Counted from the first letter of the stretch, positions 1-7,783 are shown. The stretch is 42,960 nucleotides of DNA from Desulfovibrionaceae bacterium (GCA_910575755.1 CAJTFO010000013.1:1-42960), one strand, 5' to 3'. Notes: generated by a model from the letters alone, not told the origin. A program made the numbers and translations.

Positions 1-404
1 TCCATCATGCGCTTGAGCATGGCGTTGTCCGTCGTCTGGGTACGGACAGGCGCGGTACGCACCGGCGCGACCGGAGGCGGGGCCGGGCGCGGGTCTTCCT
101 TCTTCACGACAACAGGCTTTCGCTGGCCCACAGGTGTGGGCACAAAACTTTCACCTTTCTGAAGTGCGGCATCGGCTTGCCGGGCATCATGCTTTTTGAG
201 CTTGTCGTTGTATTCTTCCGAACCTTCTCCCCCGGCTTGGCCCGTCACCGCATCAGAGCGGGCCGCCACCATCGTGGAGGTTGTCGAAGGCTTGTCCGGC
301 GAAAACAGCGCGAAGGAGACGAGAAAAAGGGCAACAGCCAGGGCTGTGCCGAGCAGACCGAACATGATGACTCGGCGCTTCTTTTCCGTGCTGGTGATGC
401 TCAT
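1..404 (-). CDS. dotG: DotG/IcmE-like type IVB secretion protein, N-terminal part
   Basis: The reading frame starts at an ATG at 404, ten bases after the dotH stop, with a G-rich Shine-Dalgarno sequence (GGGGGAAGC) that abuts it, and runs off the window edge (134 codons visible). A short basic cytoplasmic stretch (TEKKRR, residues 6-11) is followed by one hydrophobic helix (about residues 14-33) and then a low-complexity, Pro/Lys-rich periplasmic stretch containing PAPPPVAPV. This architecture and the position directly after dotH match DotG/IcmE (TraO in IncI plasmids), the inner-membrane to outer-core channel protein of type IVB secretion/conjugation machines. The C-terminal VirB10-like domain that would settle the identity is outside the window, so the call rests on N-terminal layout plus synteny. 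Confidence 0.72.
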   Translation of the reverse strand, partial: MSITSTEKKRRVIMFGLLGTALAVALFLVSFALFSPDKPSTTSTMVAARSDAVTGQAGGEGSEEYNDKLKKHDARQADAALQKGESFVPTPVGQRKPVVVKKEDPRPAPPPVAPVRTAPVRTQTTDNAMLKRMM

Positions 405-413
405 GCTTCCCCC

Positions 414-1379
414 TTACTGACCGTTGTTCAGGACAAGGGTCTGAATCTGGCCGTTGATGGAAAGCATGATGCGTGTTGTGGCAGGCGTTTCGTAACAGCG
501 TGTGTTGCCCGCGCCATTGACCACCGCGCTCCAGGCAGGCCACATCAGGGTATTGTTTGTCCTGATGTAGTGTTTGCCGTTGTATTTCCAGATGCTGACC
601 TGTTCGGTTTGCGGCTTCATGCGAAGCCGCACGGCCCCATCAGGTGGAATACGATCCAGAAAGGCCAGCATGGAGGAATCCGCCGTTTCCCTGATGTCCT
701 TCACAATGGGAACACTGGCCTTCGGGCCGTGATGGGCAAGCCGGAACAGGACAAGCGCGTCCGCCTTGCGTTCCGGCGCGCGCACGGAATCCGATTCCAG
801 CCGGATGACCAGCGGCATGTCCCGGCCCTCCAGAGTGACCACAATGGTGGACGTGGCGTACCCCTGCATCGGCATGACGTTGAGCAGGTTTCCTTCCGGC
901 AAGTCAGGCCGCAGCACCTGAAAGAAGGACGGCCCTCCATTGGTCACGGAAGTGACAGGCCAGGGCTGCCCCGTGGAATCGTGAAAGACCAACGAGGTGG
1001 CGATATTGGCCGTGGTGAATACGGGCACGGGAGAACGACCCGGTTCCAGGGATACGCTCACCGTGCGTGTATTCAGGGCGGGTGACACGGGCAGGAGGGC
1101 GCGTTCCCGTTCGTCGGAACGCGAGCGGTATTCCTGAATCTGCCCCTGATCCAGCGGCATCATCTGCCGCAGGGATTCTTCAAACAGGGCTTGCGCGTCC
1201 TTTTTTGTCGCTCCCCCGGATGATGGCGCTGTGTTCGCGCTTGCCCCGTTTCCCGGCTGATTTTCCGGTTGTCCGAGAACCACGGTTCGCTGATCCGTTG
1301 CGGGCGGCGTATGTTCATTCGCCAGGGCCGGTTGCCCGGAGAGAGCCGCCAGCACCAGAAGACACACTGTTTTTTTCAC
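414..1379 (-). CDS. dotH: DotH/IcmK (TraN)-like type IVB secretion outer-core protein
   Basis: A 321-residue protein with a Sec signal peptide (about residues 1-20, ending near ALA-NE). A disordered Thr/Pro/Ser region leads into a folded C-terminal domain. Characteristic DotH family text is visible, for example a segment ending in STGQPWPVTSV and the later NNTLMWPAWSAVV near the C-terminus. In Dot/Icm and IncI conjugation systems DotH is an outer-membrane-associated ring component that works with DotC, DotD and DotG. The start is a GTG at 1379, preceded by AAGGA about seven bases upstream. It lies ten bases after the rep stop and ten bases before dotG, so the three are probably one transcript. 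This indicates a conjugative element of the IncI/type IVB type rather than a virulence secretion system; that last point is inference. Confidence 0.85.
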   Translation of the reverse strand: MKKTVCLLVLAALSGQPALANEHTPPATDQRTVVLGQPENQPGNGASANTAPSSGGATKKDAQALFEESLRQMMPLDQGQIQEYRSRSDERERALLPVSPALNTRTVSVSLEPGRSPVPVFTTANIATSLVFHDSTGQPWPVTSVTNGGPSFFQVLRPDLPEGNLLNVMPMQGYATSTIVVTLEGRDMPLVIRLESDSVRAPERKADALVLFRLAHHGPKASVPIVKDIRETADSSMLAFLDRIPPDGAVRLRMKPQTEQVSIWKYNGKHYIRTNNTLMWPAWSAVVNGAGNTRCYETPATTRIMLSINGQIQTLVLNNGQ

Positions 1380-1389
1380 GACAAATCCT

Positions 1390-2553
1390 TTATGCGTAAG
1401 CGAACGCGGCGCGTTCAGGTTGTTCCCCGCCGGGGAAAAGGCGCGAGACAGGCAGGCCCCTCAGAATGTCCCCCGCCGAACGGCAGGGAGTTCCGGCTTC
1501 GCGCCGGACGTTCAGCGATTGACGTTTCGTGCGGAAATCCGCTGTCTGACGGCGGCGTTTGAACTCGTTCAGAAACGCGATGATGCCCAGACTGTTTTCC
1601 GGCGGAACGTCATCGGCGGAAGGCGCGCGGTTTTGGGAGTGCAGGTACTGCCAGATGCCGAAGGGCATGGCGTCATTGGCTATGGGCGGGAATTTTGTCG
1701 CAAAGGCATCGAACAGAGGCCGCAGTCGTGCTCTTTCCGCGTCTTTCCGCTTCTGGAGGCGCTGTTCCTGTTCCTCACGAACGCGAAGCGCCTGGAGGGC
1801 GGATTGTTTTTGTGTTGCTTCCGCCTGCTCCGCGAGAGGAAGCGGATCGAGCCAGCGTTGACCACGCAGCCAGTTGCCCATTTGCGGCACAAAGCGACCC
1901 TGTTCGCGCTGCCAGCCTTCCGAGGCCGCAAAGCGTCGGATCGCGGCATGGAGTTCCGGGAGCGAAGGAAGCTGGCCGCTCCGTGAGAGTTTGAGCCAGG
2001 CCATGCGGGCGAAGCCCTTGGCTTCCTTTTTGGGGTACATGGCCCAAATGTTTTCAAAATCAGGAAGAGAAGACACGCCCCCCGCCGCAGGCGCATTGGA
2101 CGTGCGACGAACAGGAACAGACGCTGTTTCACCGGGCGCATGGGGGGAAGAGGGGGAATTTTCTTCTTTTCGTTGTTTGTTAAGAGTGGTTAAGTAGCCA
2201 GATGTTGCCTCATTGCAGCCAGATTCTGACTGCTTGTTGGCAAAATTTGTCTCTTGAGTTTTGACCATCTCTTCAGGGCGCAAAAGGTAATAAACGGAAG
2301 AACGGTATTGCTCACGCCTGATGAAAATGAGTTTTTCCCTGACAAGCTCCGCAAGGTAGTTCTTGACGCTGCTGATGCTGCACGAAAGCCTCTTGGCAAG
2401 CGTTGCCTGCGAAGGCCAGCAATGGTCTTTATCAGCGGCATAATCACATAAAATCGCATACATGGTCTTTGCTCCAAACGTAATGGACTTCCTCAAAACA
2501 AACTGTGGCAGAATCGGGCCGTGGATGTTCCCCTTCGGCGAAAAAGTCTTCAT
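1390..2553 (-). CDS. Helix-turn-helix replication initiator / replisome-organiser-like protein
   Basis: 387 residues. The N-terminal part (about 20-100) is a winged helix-turn-helix of the HTH_36 type, with CWPSQATLAKRLSCSISSVK as the recognition helix region. This fold is common in plasmid and phage replication initiators. A Ser/Pro-rich linker follows, and then a domain around residues 165-240 with the pattern F-ENIWAMYPKKEAKG ... FVPQMGNWLRGQRWLD, the signature seen in phage replication O-like/replisome-organiser C-termini. The remainder is a charged helical region (RVREEQEQRLQKRKDAERAR). It starts with a good GGAG Shine-Dalgarno. It sits immediately upstream of dotH on the same strand, so replication and conjugation genes are coupled. 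Calling it the initiator of the mobile element is inference; a helicase-loader role is the alternative. Confidence 0.6.
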   Translation of the reverse strand: MKTFSPKGNIHGPILPQFVLRKSITFGAKTMYAILCDYAADKDHCWPSQATLAKRLSCSISSVKNYLAELVREKLIFIRREQYRSSVYYLLRPEEMVKTQETNFANKQSESGCNEATSGYLTTLNKQRKEENSPSSPHAPGETASVPVRRTSNAPAAGGVSSLPDFENIWAMYPKKEAKGFARMAWLKLSRSGQLPSLPELHAAIRRFAASEGWQREQGRFVPQMGNWLRGQRWLDPLPLAEQAEATQKQSALQALRVREEQEQRLQKRKDAERARLRPLFDAFATKFPPIANDAMPFGIWQYLHSQNRAPSADDVPPENSLGIIAFLNEFKRRRQTADFRTKRQSLNVRREAGTPCRSAGDILRGLPVSRLFPGGEQPERAAFAYA

Positions 2554-2636
2554 TTTTCTTTCTCCCTGCCCAGGAAAAAGACAAAAACAGCAGATTCGTT
2601 GTTGACAACGAGAAACCTTCCGGTTACTGTTGTTCT

Positions 2637-2702
2637 CACGTTACACGCGTAAGAACACAGTTCTGCAATGAAGCCGTTGAGTTGCCTCTCGACGGCTTTT
2701 TT
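2637..2702 (+). ncRNA. Candidate counter-transcript RNA opposite the rep leader
   Basis: A TTGACA at 2602-2607 lies 17 bases before TACTGT (2625-2630), and about 45 bases further on a clean intrinsic terminator follows. The implied transcript is only about 65 nt and carries no reading frame. It lies on the strand opposite the leader of the replication gene that starts at 2553. This is the arrangement of plasmid copy-number antisense RNAs. Promoter and terminator are visible; the RNA itself is inferred. Confidence 0.35.
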
Positions 2703-2705
2703 GTT
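2671..2705 (+). terminator. Intrinsic terminator upstream of rep
   Basis: An 11-bp stem (AAGCCGTTGAG pairing with CTCGACGGCTT, one G-T pair), a six-base loop, and a T-rich tail. It faces the plus strand, where no protein gene precedes it, which supports a short non-coding transcript. Confidence 0.65.
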
Positions 2706-2777
2706 TTCTCTTTGGGCGGTTAGTACCTCATCGGAAGCTCCTCACGAGGCGTTGACGAAGCTTGTCTGAACGTGGGC

Positions 2778-2865
2778 ATCACGCATCACCGCAGGGCAGC
2801 GCCGAGAGGCTTCCGGCGTCTGCCCAAAGTACGGAACCCTCGAAGGGGGAGCGCGGATGCGTGAT
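2778..2865. repeat. Branched inverted-repeat structure between rep and flagellin
   Basis: The 10-base arms ATCACGCATC (2778-2787) and GATGCGTGAT (2856-2865) are exact reverse complements. They enclose a stable hairpin (GGGCAG-CGCCG at 2794-2804 with CGGCG-CTGCCC at 2814-2825, one bulged T) and a small CCCT/AGGG hairpin (2837-2847). Drawn as RNA or single-stranded DNA this is a three-way junction of 88 nt. It could be part of an origin, a transfer or integration site, or a structured RNA. The arms are visible in the sequence; the function is unknown. Confidence 0.5.
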
Positions 2866-2907
2866 TGTTCGCCTGGACGAGGAGAAAGAGGGAAAGGGCC
2901 GTATATG

Positions 2908-2956
2908 AAAAAAACTCCCGCCGACCATGCAGGAGGCATCATGGCCGAAGGGAGTT
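2908..2956 (-). terminator. Terminator-like hairpin, minus strand
   Basis: Read on the minus strand, AACTCCC (2956-2950) pairs with GGGAGTT (2919-2913), with an inner CCATG/CATGG pair, and is followed by a run of seven T. No minus-strand gene is evident immediately to the right. It may mark the end of the mobile element or terminate an unrecognised transcript. Confidence 0.5.
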
Positions 2957-3087
2957 CAGTACGGAGGGAAAACAGGAAAAGAACCGAAAAAAACAAAATT
3001 TTTTCGGAAAATTTTTTGTTCTCAATAACTACGGTAAATTCTTGGGGAAATGAAAGGCGGCTGGCAGAAAATGGATAAGAAAATGGA

Positions 3088-3114
3088 TAAGCAACTGAAG
3101 GAAAAAGCCGGTAA
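3088..3114 (+). promoter_or_regulatory. Sigma-28 (FliA)-like promoter of the flagellin gene
   Basis: TAAG (3088-3091), 15 bases, then GCCGGTAA (3107-3114). The FliA consensus is TAAA-N15-GCCGATAA, so 3 of 4 and 7 of 8 bases match at the exact spacing. It would start transcription near 3121 and give a leader of about 160 nt that contains the CT tract. Confidence 0.5.
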
Positions 3115-3209
3115 AACCTGTCGGGGTCAGGTTCCGGTATCTTCCTGTAAGTATAGGAAATTAAAGAGAAACTATCCGTATTGGATGTATTAGTCTGATA
3201 TGTGAGGGA

Positions 3210-3250
3210 CTCTCTCTCTCTCTCTCTCTCTCTCCCTCTCTCTCCCTCTT
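3210..3250 (+). repeat. (CT)n microsatellite in the flagellin leader
   Basis: Twelve uninterrupted CT units (3210-3233), then CCC, four TC units, CCC and TCTT. The tract lies 33 bases upstream of the flagellin start codon, inside the predicted leader. Such a tract can change length by slipped-strand mispairing. Its pyrimidine run is also complementary in character to the G7 ribosome-binding site downstream, so it could pair with it. Confidence 0.85.
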
Positions 3251-3270
3251 GTAAAGCCTAAGTTTTCTGT

Positions 3271-3277
3271 GGGGGGG
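3271..3277 (+). promoter_or_regulatory. Poly-G ribosome-binding site of flagellin
   Basis: A run of seven G ends five bases before the ATG at 3283. It is the only purine-rich stretch in position to act as a Shine-Dalgarno sequence, and a homopolymer there is unusual and potentially length-variable. Confidence 0.5.
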
Positions 3278-3282
3278 CGCTG

Positions 3283-4830
3283 ATGACGCTCTCCATAAAT
3301 ACAAATTTCATGGCTGGAAGCACGGCCAATACCCTGAAAACGCACTACTCCCGTCTTGCGACTTCAGTCGAGCGTCTTTCTTCCGGCCTGCGCGTCAATT
3401 CCGCCGCCGACGACGCGGCCGGTCTTGCCATACGCGAACTGATGCGCGCCGATGTCGCCACCTTTCATCAGGGCGTGCGCAACGCCAACGACGCCATTTC
3501 CATGATTCAGACGGCCGACGGCGCGCTGGCCGTCATTGATGAAAAGCTCATCCGCATGAAGGAACTGGCCGAGCAGGCCGCCACAGGCACCTACAATTCA
3601 ACGCAACGTCTGATTATCCATTCCGAATTTGTGGCAATGGCGGAAGAGATTGACCGCATTGCCAACGCAACCGATTTTAATGGCATAAAATTGCTGGACG
3701 GCTCCCTGAACGGAGCGCATGACGGCTCCGGCCTCAACGCCACAGGCAAAATGAAAATTCACTTCGGCACAGGGAATGATTCCGCCGAAGATTACTACTA
3801 TGTGGAGATTGGCAACTGCACGCTGGCTGGCCTGGGCTTGAGGGATGAAGCCGTAACAACCATCAATGCTGCCGGCGGGAATGTGGGAGGAGTAAAGGCG
3901 GCGGCTTCAAATAACGCAAGGGCTGACCCTTATGGGGGAGTGCCTATATTGAGTGATGCGCTTAATAAAAACAGCCAACAACAATTAAATTCTGGTTGTA
4001 TTGCCGTCGGTATTATTCCAGTAGGTTCGACAGGAATTAATATTATTATGAATGATAATGATGTAGAAGATACAATTCAGATATTCACTCGTTCAGGAAA
4101 ACATTTGGCAGGTATTCAACTGGCCGACTGGTTTACCACCACGCCAATTACAGAGTCTACTCTTATAACTGAGGCTAATGGTTTTTCCCCTGGAGCTTCT
4201 TATGATGGAAGTGGCCTTAATGGGACTGGTAATAATATTACATTTGTGGATGAAAATACATATCAAAACATTATTTATAACGGAATGAATATAGGTTATA
4301 CCGGTGATGGTGCTAGGATTTGGCCAAGAAATCCTATTGAAAAGCTAACAATTGATAATGTCACAGAGGACTTAATCTTTATCGTCGCTGGTCGAGGAAC
4401 ATTTAACGTCACTGCCGACTGGACCTACATGCCCACGGCAGGCAATCCTCCCGATCCACCTGACCCGCCAGACCCTCCGGATCCGCCCGGCCCCGGCCCT
4501 GCCCCTGCTCTTCCCCAGGGCGACATCGTTTCCATCAAAACACAGGAAAAAGCCCAACAGGCTCTGGAACGCATAGATAACGCCATCGTCAAAAAGGACA
4601 ACGTGCGCGCCCACCTCGGAGCCATGCAGAACAGACTGGAAAATACCGTGACAAACCTCTCCATCCAGGCGGAAAACCTGCAAGCCGCCGAATCCCGCAT
4701 CTCTGATGTTGACGTGGCAACGGAAATGACGCAATTCGTGCGTAACCAGATATTGACCCAATCGGCTGTCGCCATGCTTGGGCAGGCAAACTCCTACCCG
4801 CACATGCTGATGAATTTGTTGAAGAAGTAA
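3283..4830 (+). CDS. Flagellin with large AT-rich central domain
   Basis: 515 residues. Residues 1-150 are the conserved flagellin D0/D1 N-terminus (NSAADDAAGLAIRELMRAD; NDAISMIQTADGAL; NGIKLLDG). The last 100 residues are the matching C-terminus (SRISDVDVATEMTQFVRNQI; QANSYPHMLMNLL). Between them, roughly residues 200-384 are coded by much more AT-rich DNA (about 3,940-4,400) and show no flagellin pattern. Then comes a proline-rich spacer (residues about 388-412, repeated PPD units). The conserved ends polymerise into the filament; the centre would be surface-exposed. A sigma-28-like promoter, a CT microsatellite and a poly-G ribosome-binding site precede it. A separately acquired or fast-diverging surface domain is an inference from composition and the linker. 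Confidence 0.95.
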   Translation: MTLSINTNFMAGSTANTLKTHYSRLATSVERLSSGLRVNSAADDAAGLAIRELMRADVATFHQGVRNANDAISMIQTADGALAVIDEKLIRMKELAEQAATGTYNSTQRLIIHSEFVAMAEEIDRIANATDFNGIKLLDGSLNGAHDGSGLNATGKMKIHFGTGNDSAEDYYYVEIGNCTLAGLGLRDEAVTTINAAGGNVGGVKAAASNNARADPYGGVPILSDALNKNSQQQLNSGCIAVGIIPVGSTGINIIMNDNDVEDTIQIFTRSGKHLAGIQLADWFTTTPITESTLITEANGFSPGASYDGSGLNGTGNNITFVDENTYQNIIYNGMNIGYTGDGARIWPRNPIEKLTIDNVTEDLIFIVAGRGTFNVTADWTYMPTAGNPPDPPDPPDPPDPPGPGPAPALPQGDIVSIKTQEKAQQALERIDNAIVKKDNVRAHLGAMQNRLENTVTNLSIQAENLQAAESRISDVDVATEMTQFVRNQILTQSAVAMLGQANSYPHMLMNLLKK

Positions 4831-5377
4831 GATCCAGGTGCAGTCAGCTCTGAAAAGAAGGGGCGGCCGCCGGTTGTTCCCGGCGGCCGCGAGGAGGGAT
4901 GTTTCGATGGCTAGAGGGTTCTGTCAAAGGAGGAGGTTTTTTTTGGGGGGGGCCGCGCCGTCCCTGAGGGGGGGCTGGAACGGCGCGGAAATTTGTTCTG
5001 TCTCGCTGTATATGTTAACCGCCTGTCGGCAGATATTTTCTGTGCTGTCCGCTGTTCCGGACGTTCTTGCTTTTTATTATAGCAAGGCGCGTGCCAAAAC
5101 CGGAAATTTCTGATAATATGCTGAAAATAAATATAATTTTGAATTTAACCCAGAAACAGTGTCGTATATTTTTTATACATCTTTGCGCCGAGACAGCATA
5201 AAATTTACACAGGCGGCTTACTTTCAGCCATGTGCGCGGCAGTGGTTTCCTGCGTCGCCAACGCCGAAAAGACCGGTTTTGGCGGATGCTCACGACCAAT
5301 AAAGGGCGGGTAAAACTCAAATGTGACGCGGCGTCCTGCCCTTCATGCGCTTGCCCTGACAGGAAAGCGCGGACGCA
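4831..5377. other. Gene-free region with two GC-rich hairpins
   Basis: No convincing gene. Downstream of flagellin is a perfect 11-bp hairpin (GCGGCCGCCGG 4863-4873 with 4880-4890) without a T tail. A T8G8 homopolymer run ends at about 4952. A second hairpin (CCGCGCCGT 4953-4961 with ACGGCGCGG 4980-4988) is followed by AAATTTGTT and may be the flagellin terminator. From 5,080 to 5,200 the DNA is AT-rich. Confidence 0.5.
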
Positions 5378-5405
5378 TTGACATATCAGTTTATCTTGAT
5401 ATATA
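5378..5405 (+). promoter_or_regulatory. metF promoter with embedded operator
   Basis: TTGACA (5378-5383), 16 bases, TATATA (5400-5405). Between and overlapping the two hexamers lies the inverted repeat ATATCA-N8-TGATAT (5383-5402). The placement is typical of a repressor site that blocks RNA polymerase. The regulator is not encoded nearby. Known methionine-cycle regulators such as SahR are candidates, but I cannot confirm the motif from memory. Confidence 0.6.
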
Positions 5406-5477
5406 CATAACCATCATCCACTGACGCCACACGACCACAGGCGGCCTCACGGGCCGGGCTCTGCCAAGGAGCGGAAC

Positions 5478-6377
5478 ATGCAGATAGATTCGCTGATTCA
5501 GGGCGCCGCGACGCCTTTTTTCTCCCTGGAATTTTTCCCCCCCGCGGAGGAAGCGCATCTGCCGGCTTTTTACGCCACGGTGGAGCGACTGCGCGCGCTT
5601 GATCCCCTGTTTGTGTCCGTCACCTACGGCGCGGGGGGAGCGCGGCGGCGCAACACCCTGGCAGTCACCGCCGAACTGGCGCGGCGCGGCTTTACAAGCA
5701 TGGCCCATCTGACCTGCGTGGGGGCCGAGCCGGAGAGCATCGCCGCCTTTCTCAAGGAGCTGCGCGCCGCGGGCGTGGACAATGTGCTGGCCCTGCGCGG
5801 CGATCCGCCCAAGAACGAGCGCTGGGACTGGCAGGCCGGCTATTTTCGGCACGCGGCCGATCTGGTGACCTTTACGCGCGAACACGAGCCGGACATGGGC
5901 ATAGGCGTGGCCGTGTATCCCGCGCCGCATCCCGAATCCCCCTCCTTTATTCAGGACAGACGCCACACGGCGGACAAGCTGCGCGCCGGGGCGGGCTTTG
6001 CCGTGAGCCAGCTTTTTTTCGACGTGCGCGAATATGAGGCCCTGGTGGCGGACCTGCGCGCCAAAGGACTGGACACGCCCGTGGTGCCGGGCATTCTGCC
6101 CATTCAGAGTTTCGATTCTCTGCGCCGGGTGCTCTCGCTTTGCGGGGCCAACATCCCGGGCAAGCTTTACCTCAGTCTGGAGGAGGCCGACCGCAGGGGC
6201 GGGGCCGCGGCCGTGCGCGACGCGGGGCTGGACTTTGCCGTGCGCCAGATACGCCAGTTGCTTGATTGTGGCGCGCCGGGCATTCATCTGTACACTCTGA
6301 ACAAGGCTGATCTTTGCCTGCGCATCGCCGAGGAAGCGGGCATGCGACGGCCTGCACCGGCCACGGGCGGCTGTTGA
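5478..6377 (+). CDS. metF: Methylenetetrahydrofolate reductase
   Basis: 299 residues, the normal length for bacterial MetF. It is a TIM-barrel flavoprotein that reduces 5,10-methylene-THF to 5-methyl-THF for methionine synthesis, or runs as part of one-carbon metabolism in anaerobes. Family text is visible in order: SLEFFPP near the N-terminus, VSVTYGAGG (about residues 48-56), HLTCVG (about 79-84), LALRGDPP (about 105-112), GVAVYPAPHPES (about 139-150) and the late VVPGILPIQS (about 200-209). The start has AAGGAGCGG as ribosome-binding site. Transcription is probably from the strong promoter at 5378 with its embedded inverted repeat. The MFS transporter follows after 32 bases and may be co-transcribed. 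Confidence 0.93.
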   Translation: MQIDSLIQGAATPFFSLEFFPPAEEAHLPAFYATVERLRALDPLFVSVTYGAGGARRRNTLAVTAELARRGFTSMAHLTCVGAEPESIAAFLKELRAAGVDNVLALRGDPPKNERWDWQAGYFRHAADLVTFTREHEPDMGIGVAVYPAPHPESPSFIQDRRHTADKLRAGAGFAVSQLFFDVREYEALVADLRAKGLDTPVVPGILPIQSFDSLRRVLSLCGANIPGKLYLSLEEADRRGGAAAVRDAGLDFAVRQIRQLLDCGAPGIHLYTLNKADLCLRIAEEAGMRRPAPATGGC

Positions 6378-6409
6378 CCGTTGCCGCCGCCGGCGATATA
6401 TGCCGCGGC

Positions 6410-7783
6410 ATGCCTATTGAAAAAGATCACCGCCGCCTTCTGCTGGCCGTCTGCACAGCGCTGTTTTTCATGCCGTTCATGCTGGCCGGGGTCAACGCGG
6501 CGCTGCCGCCCCTGGGCGAGAGCCTGCACGCCAGCGCCCGCCAGCTCGGTCTGGTGGGTGCTTTTTATTCGCTGGGGCTGGCTGTGTTTCAGTTGGCGTC
6601 GGGCAGTCTGGGCGACATTTGCGGTCGCCGCCGCGTCTGGCTCTGGGGCGTGGGGGTGTTCGCCCTGGCCGGGGCGCTGCTGGGCTTTGTGGAGTCCACG
6701 CCGCTTTTTCTGGGCCTGCGCTTCGTGCAGGGCGTGGGCGGGGCCATGTTCAACGCCAGCGGCCTGGCCCTGCTGGCCTCGGCGGCGCCGCCGGAAAAGC
6801 GCGCGGTCTATCTGGGCATCAGCGGCGCGGCGGTCTATGCGGGCATTGCCTGCGGCCCGCCGGTGGCGGGGGTCATCGCCGGCTGGCTGGGCTGGCGCTG
6901 GCTGTTCTGGGGCAACGCCCTGGCTTCCGCGGGCGCGTTTCTGCTGATGAAATACTGCGTCAGGCTGGAATGGCGCACGGCCAGGGGCCAGCCTTTCGAC
7001 TGGCCCGGTTGCGCGGTTTACGGCTGCGCCATGGCCGCCCTGACCTTCGGCGCGTCGGAACTGGCCCGCAATCCGACCCTGGCCTGGAGCCTGCTGGGGG
7101 CCTTTGCGCTCTTGCTGGCCGTGTTCTGTCTGCTGGAGCTGAAAAGCCCCTATCCTCTGCTGGATCTGCGCCTGCTGGCCCGCAACCGGGTTTTTGCCCT
7201 CTCTTCACTGGCGGCTTTTGTCAATTACAGTTCCTTTTTCGGCATGCTGTTTTTTTTCAGCCTGTATCTCCAGGTGGGGCGCGGCATGAGCGTGCGGGAG
7301 GCCGGTTTTTTTCTGGCCCTGCAATCCGTGATGCAGGCCCTGACCACGCCGCTGGCCGCGCGTCTTTGCACGAACTGGAATCCCGGTTATGTCTGCGCTG
7401 TGGGTGTGGCCCTCTGCGGTCTGGGGCTCACTGCGGCCGGTTTCCTGCAACTGGATTCGCACCTGGGCCTGATGCTGGGCGCGCAATGCCTGCTGGGCGT
7501 GGGCATGAGCCTGTTCGCGCTGCCCAATACCACCATCATTCTGGAAAGCGCCGGGCCGGATCACGTGGGGCAGGCCTCCGGGCTTACCGGGGCCGTGCGC
7601 ACCGGCGGGCAGCTGTGCAATATGGTGATCATTACCCTGACCCTGAGCCTTTTTCTGGGCCAGGAAGCTGTGAGCGCTGCCAATATCGACGGTTTTATGC
7701 GCAGCATGCGCGCGGATCTGCTTATTTTCGGCCTGTTCAATCTGCTGGCCGTGGGTTTTGTGCTGGCGCGCAACCGGCGTTGA
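6410..7783 (+). CDS. MFS drug:H+ antiporter, 14-helix type
   Basis: 457 residues from the ATG at 6410 (MPIEKDHRR). An upstream in-frame extension would overlap metF and is not hydrophobic, so I did not use it. The protein is almost entirely membrane helices. It has the MFS motif A-like loop LGDICGRRRVWLWG after helix 2 and a motif C-like GISGAAVYAGIACGPPVAG in helix 5, which is typical of antiporters. Two extra helices in the middle and the length fit the 14-helix DHA2 group that exports drugs or organic compounds; the substrate cannot be deduced. It lies 32 bases after metF on the same strand with a poor ribosome-binding site, so translation may depend on read-through from metF. Confidence 0.85.
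   Translation: MPIEKDHRRLLLAVCTALFFMPFMLAGVNAALPPLGESLHASARQLGLVGAFYSLGLAVFQLASGSLGDICGRRRVWLWGVGVFALAGALLGFVESTPLFLGLRFVQGVGGAMFNASGLALLASAAPPEKRAVYLGISGAAVYAGIACGPPVAGVIAGWLGWRWLFWGNALASAGAFLLMKYCVRLEWRTARGQPFDWPGCAVYGCAMAALTFGASELARNPTLAWSLLGAFALLLAVFCLLELKSPYPLLDLRLLARNRVFALSSLAAFVNYSSFFGMLFFFSLYLQVGRGMSVREAGFFLALQSVMQALTTPLAARLCTNWNPGYVCAVGVALCGLGLTAAGFLQLDSHLGLMLGAQCLLGVGMSLFALPNTTIILESAGPDHVGQASGLTGAVRTGGQLCNMVIITLTLSLFLGQEAVSAANIDGFMRSMRADLLIFGLFNLLAVGFVLARNRR

Noticed and set aside
3071..3193. A 40-codon open frame beginning ATGGATAAGAAAATGG, basic and Lys-rich, before the CT tract
   Set aside because: It overlaps the better-supported sigma-28-like flagellin promoter, has a weak ribosome-binding site, and no recognisable pattern. 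It could still be a real small gene of the mobile element.
3210..3250. CT-rich repeat considered as a CRISPR or satellite array
   Set aside because: It is a simple dinucleotide tract without spacers.
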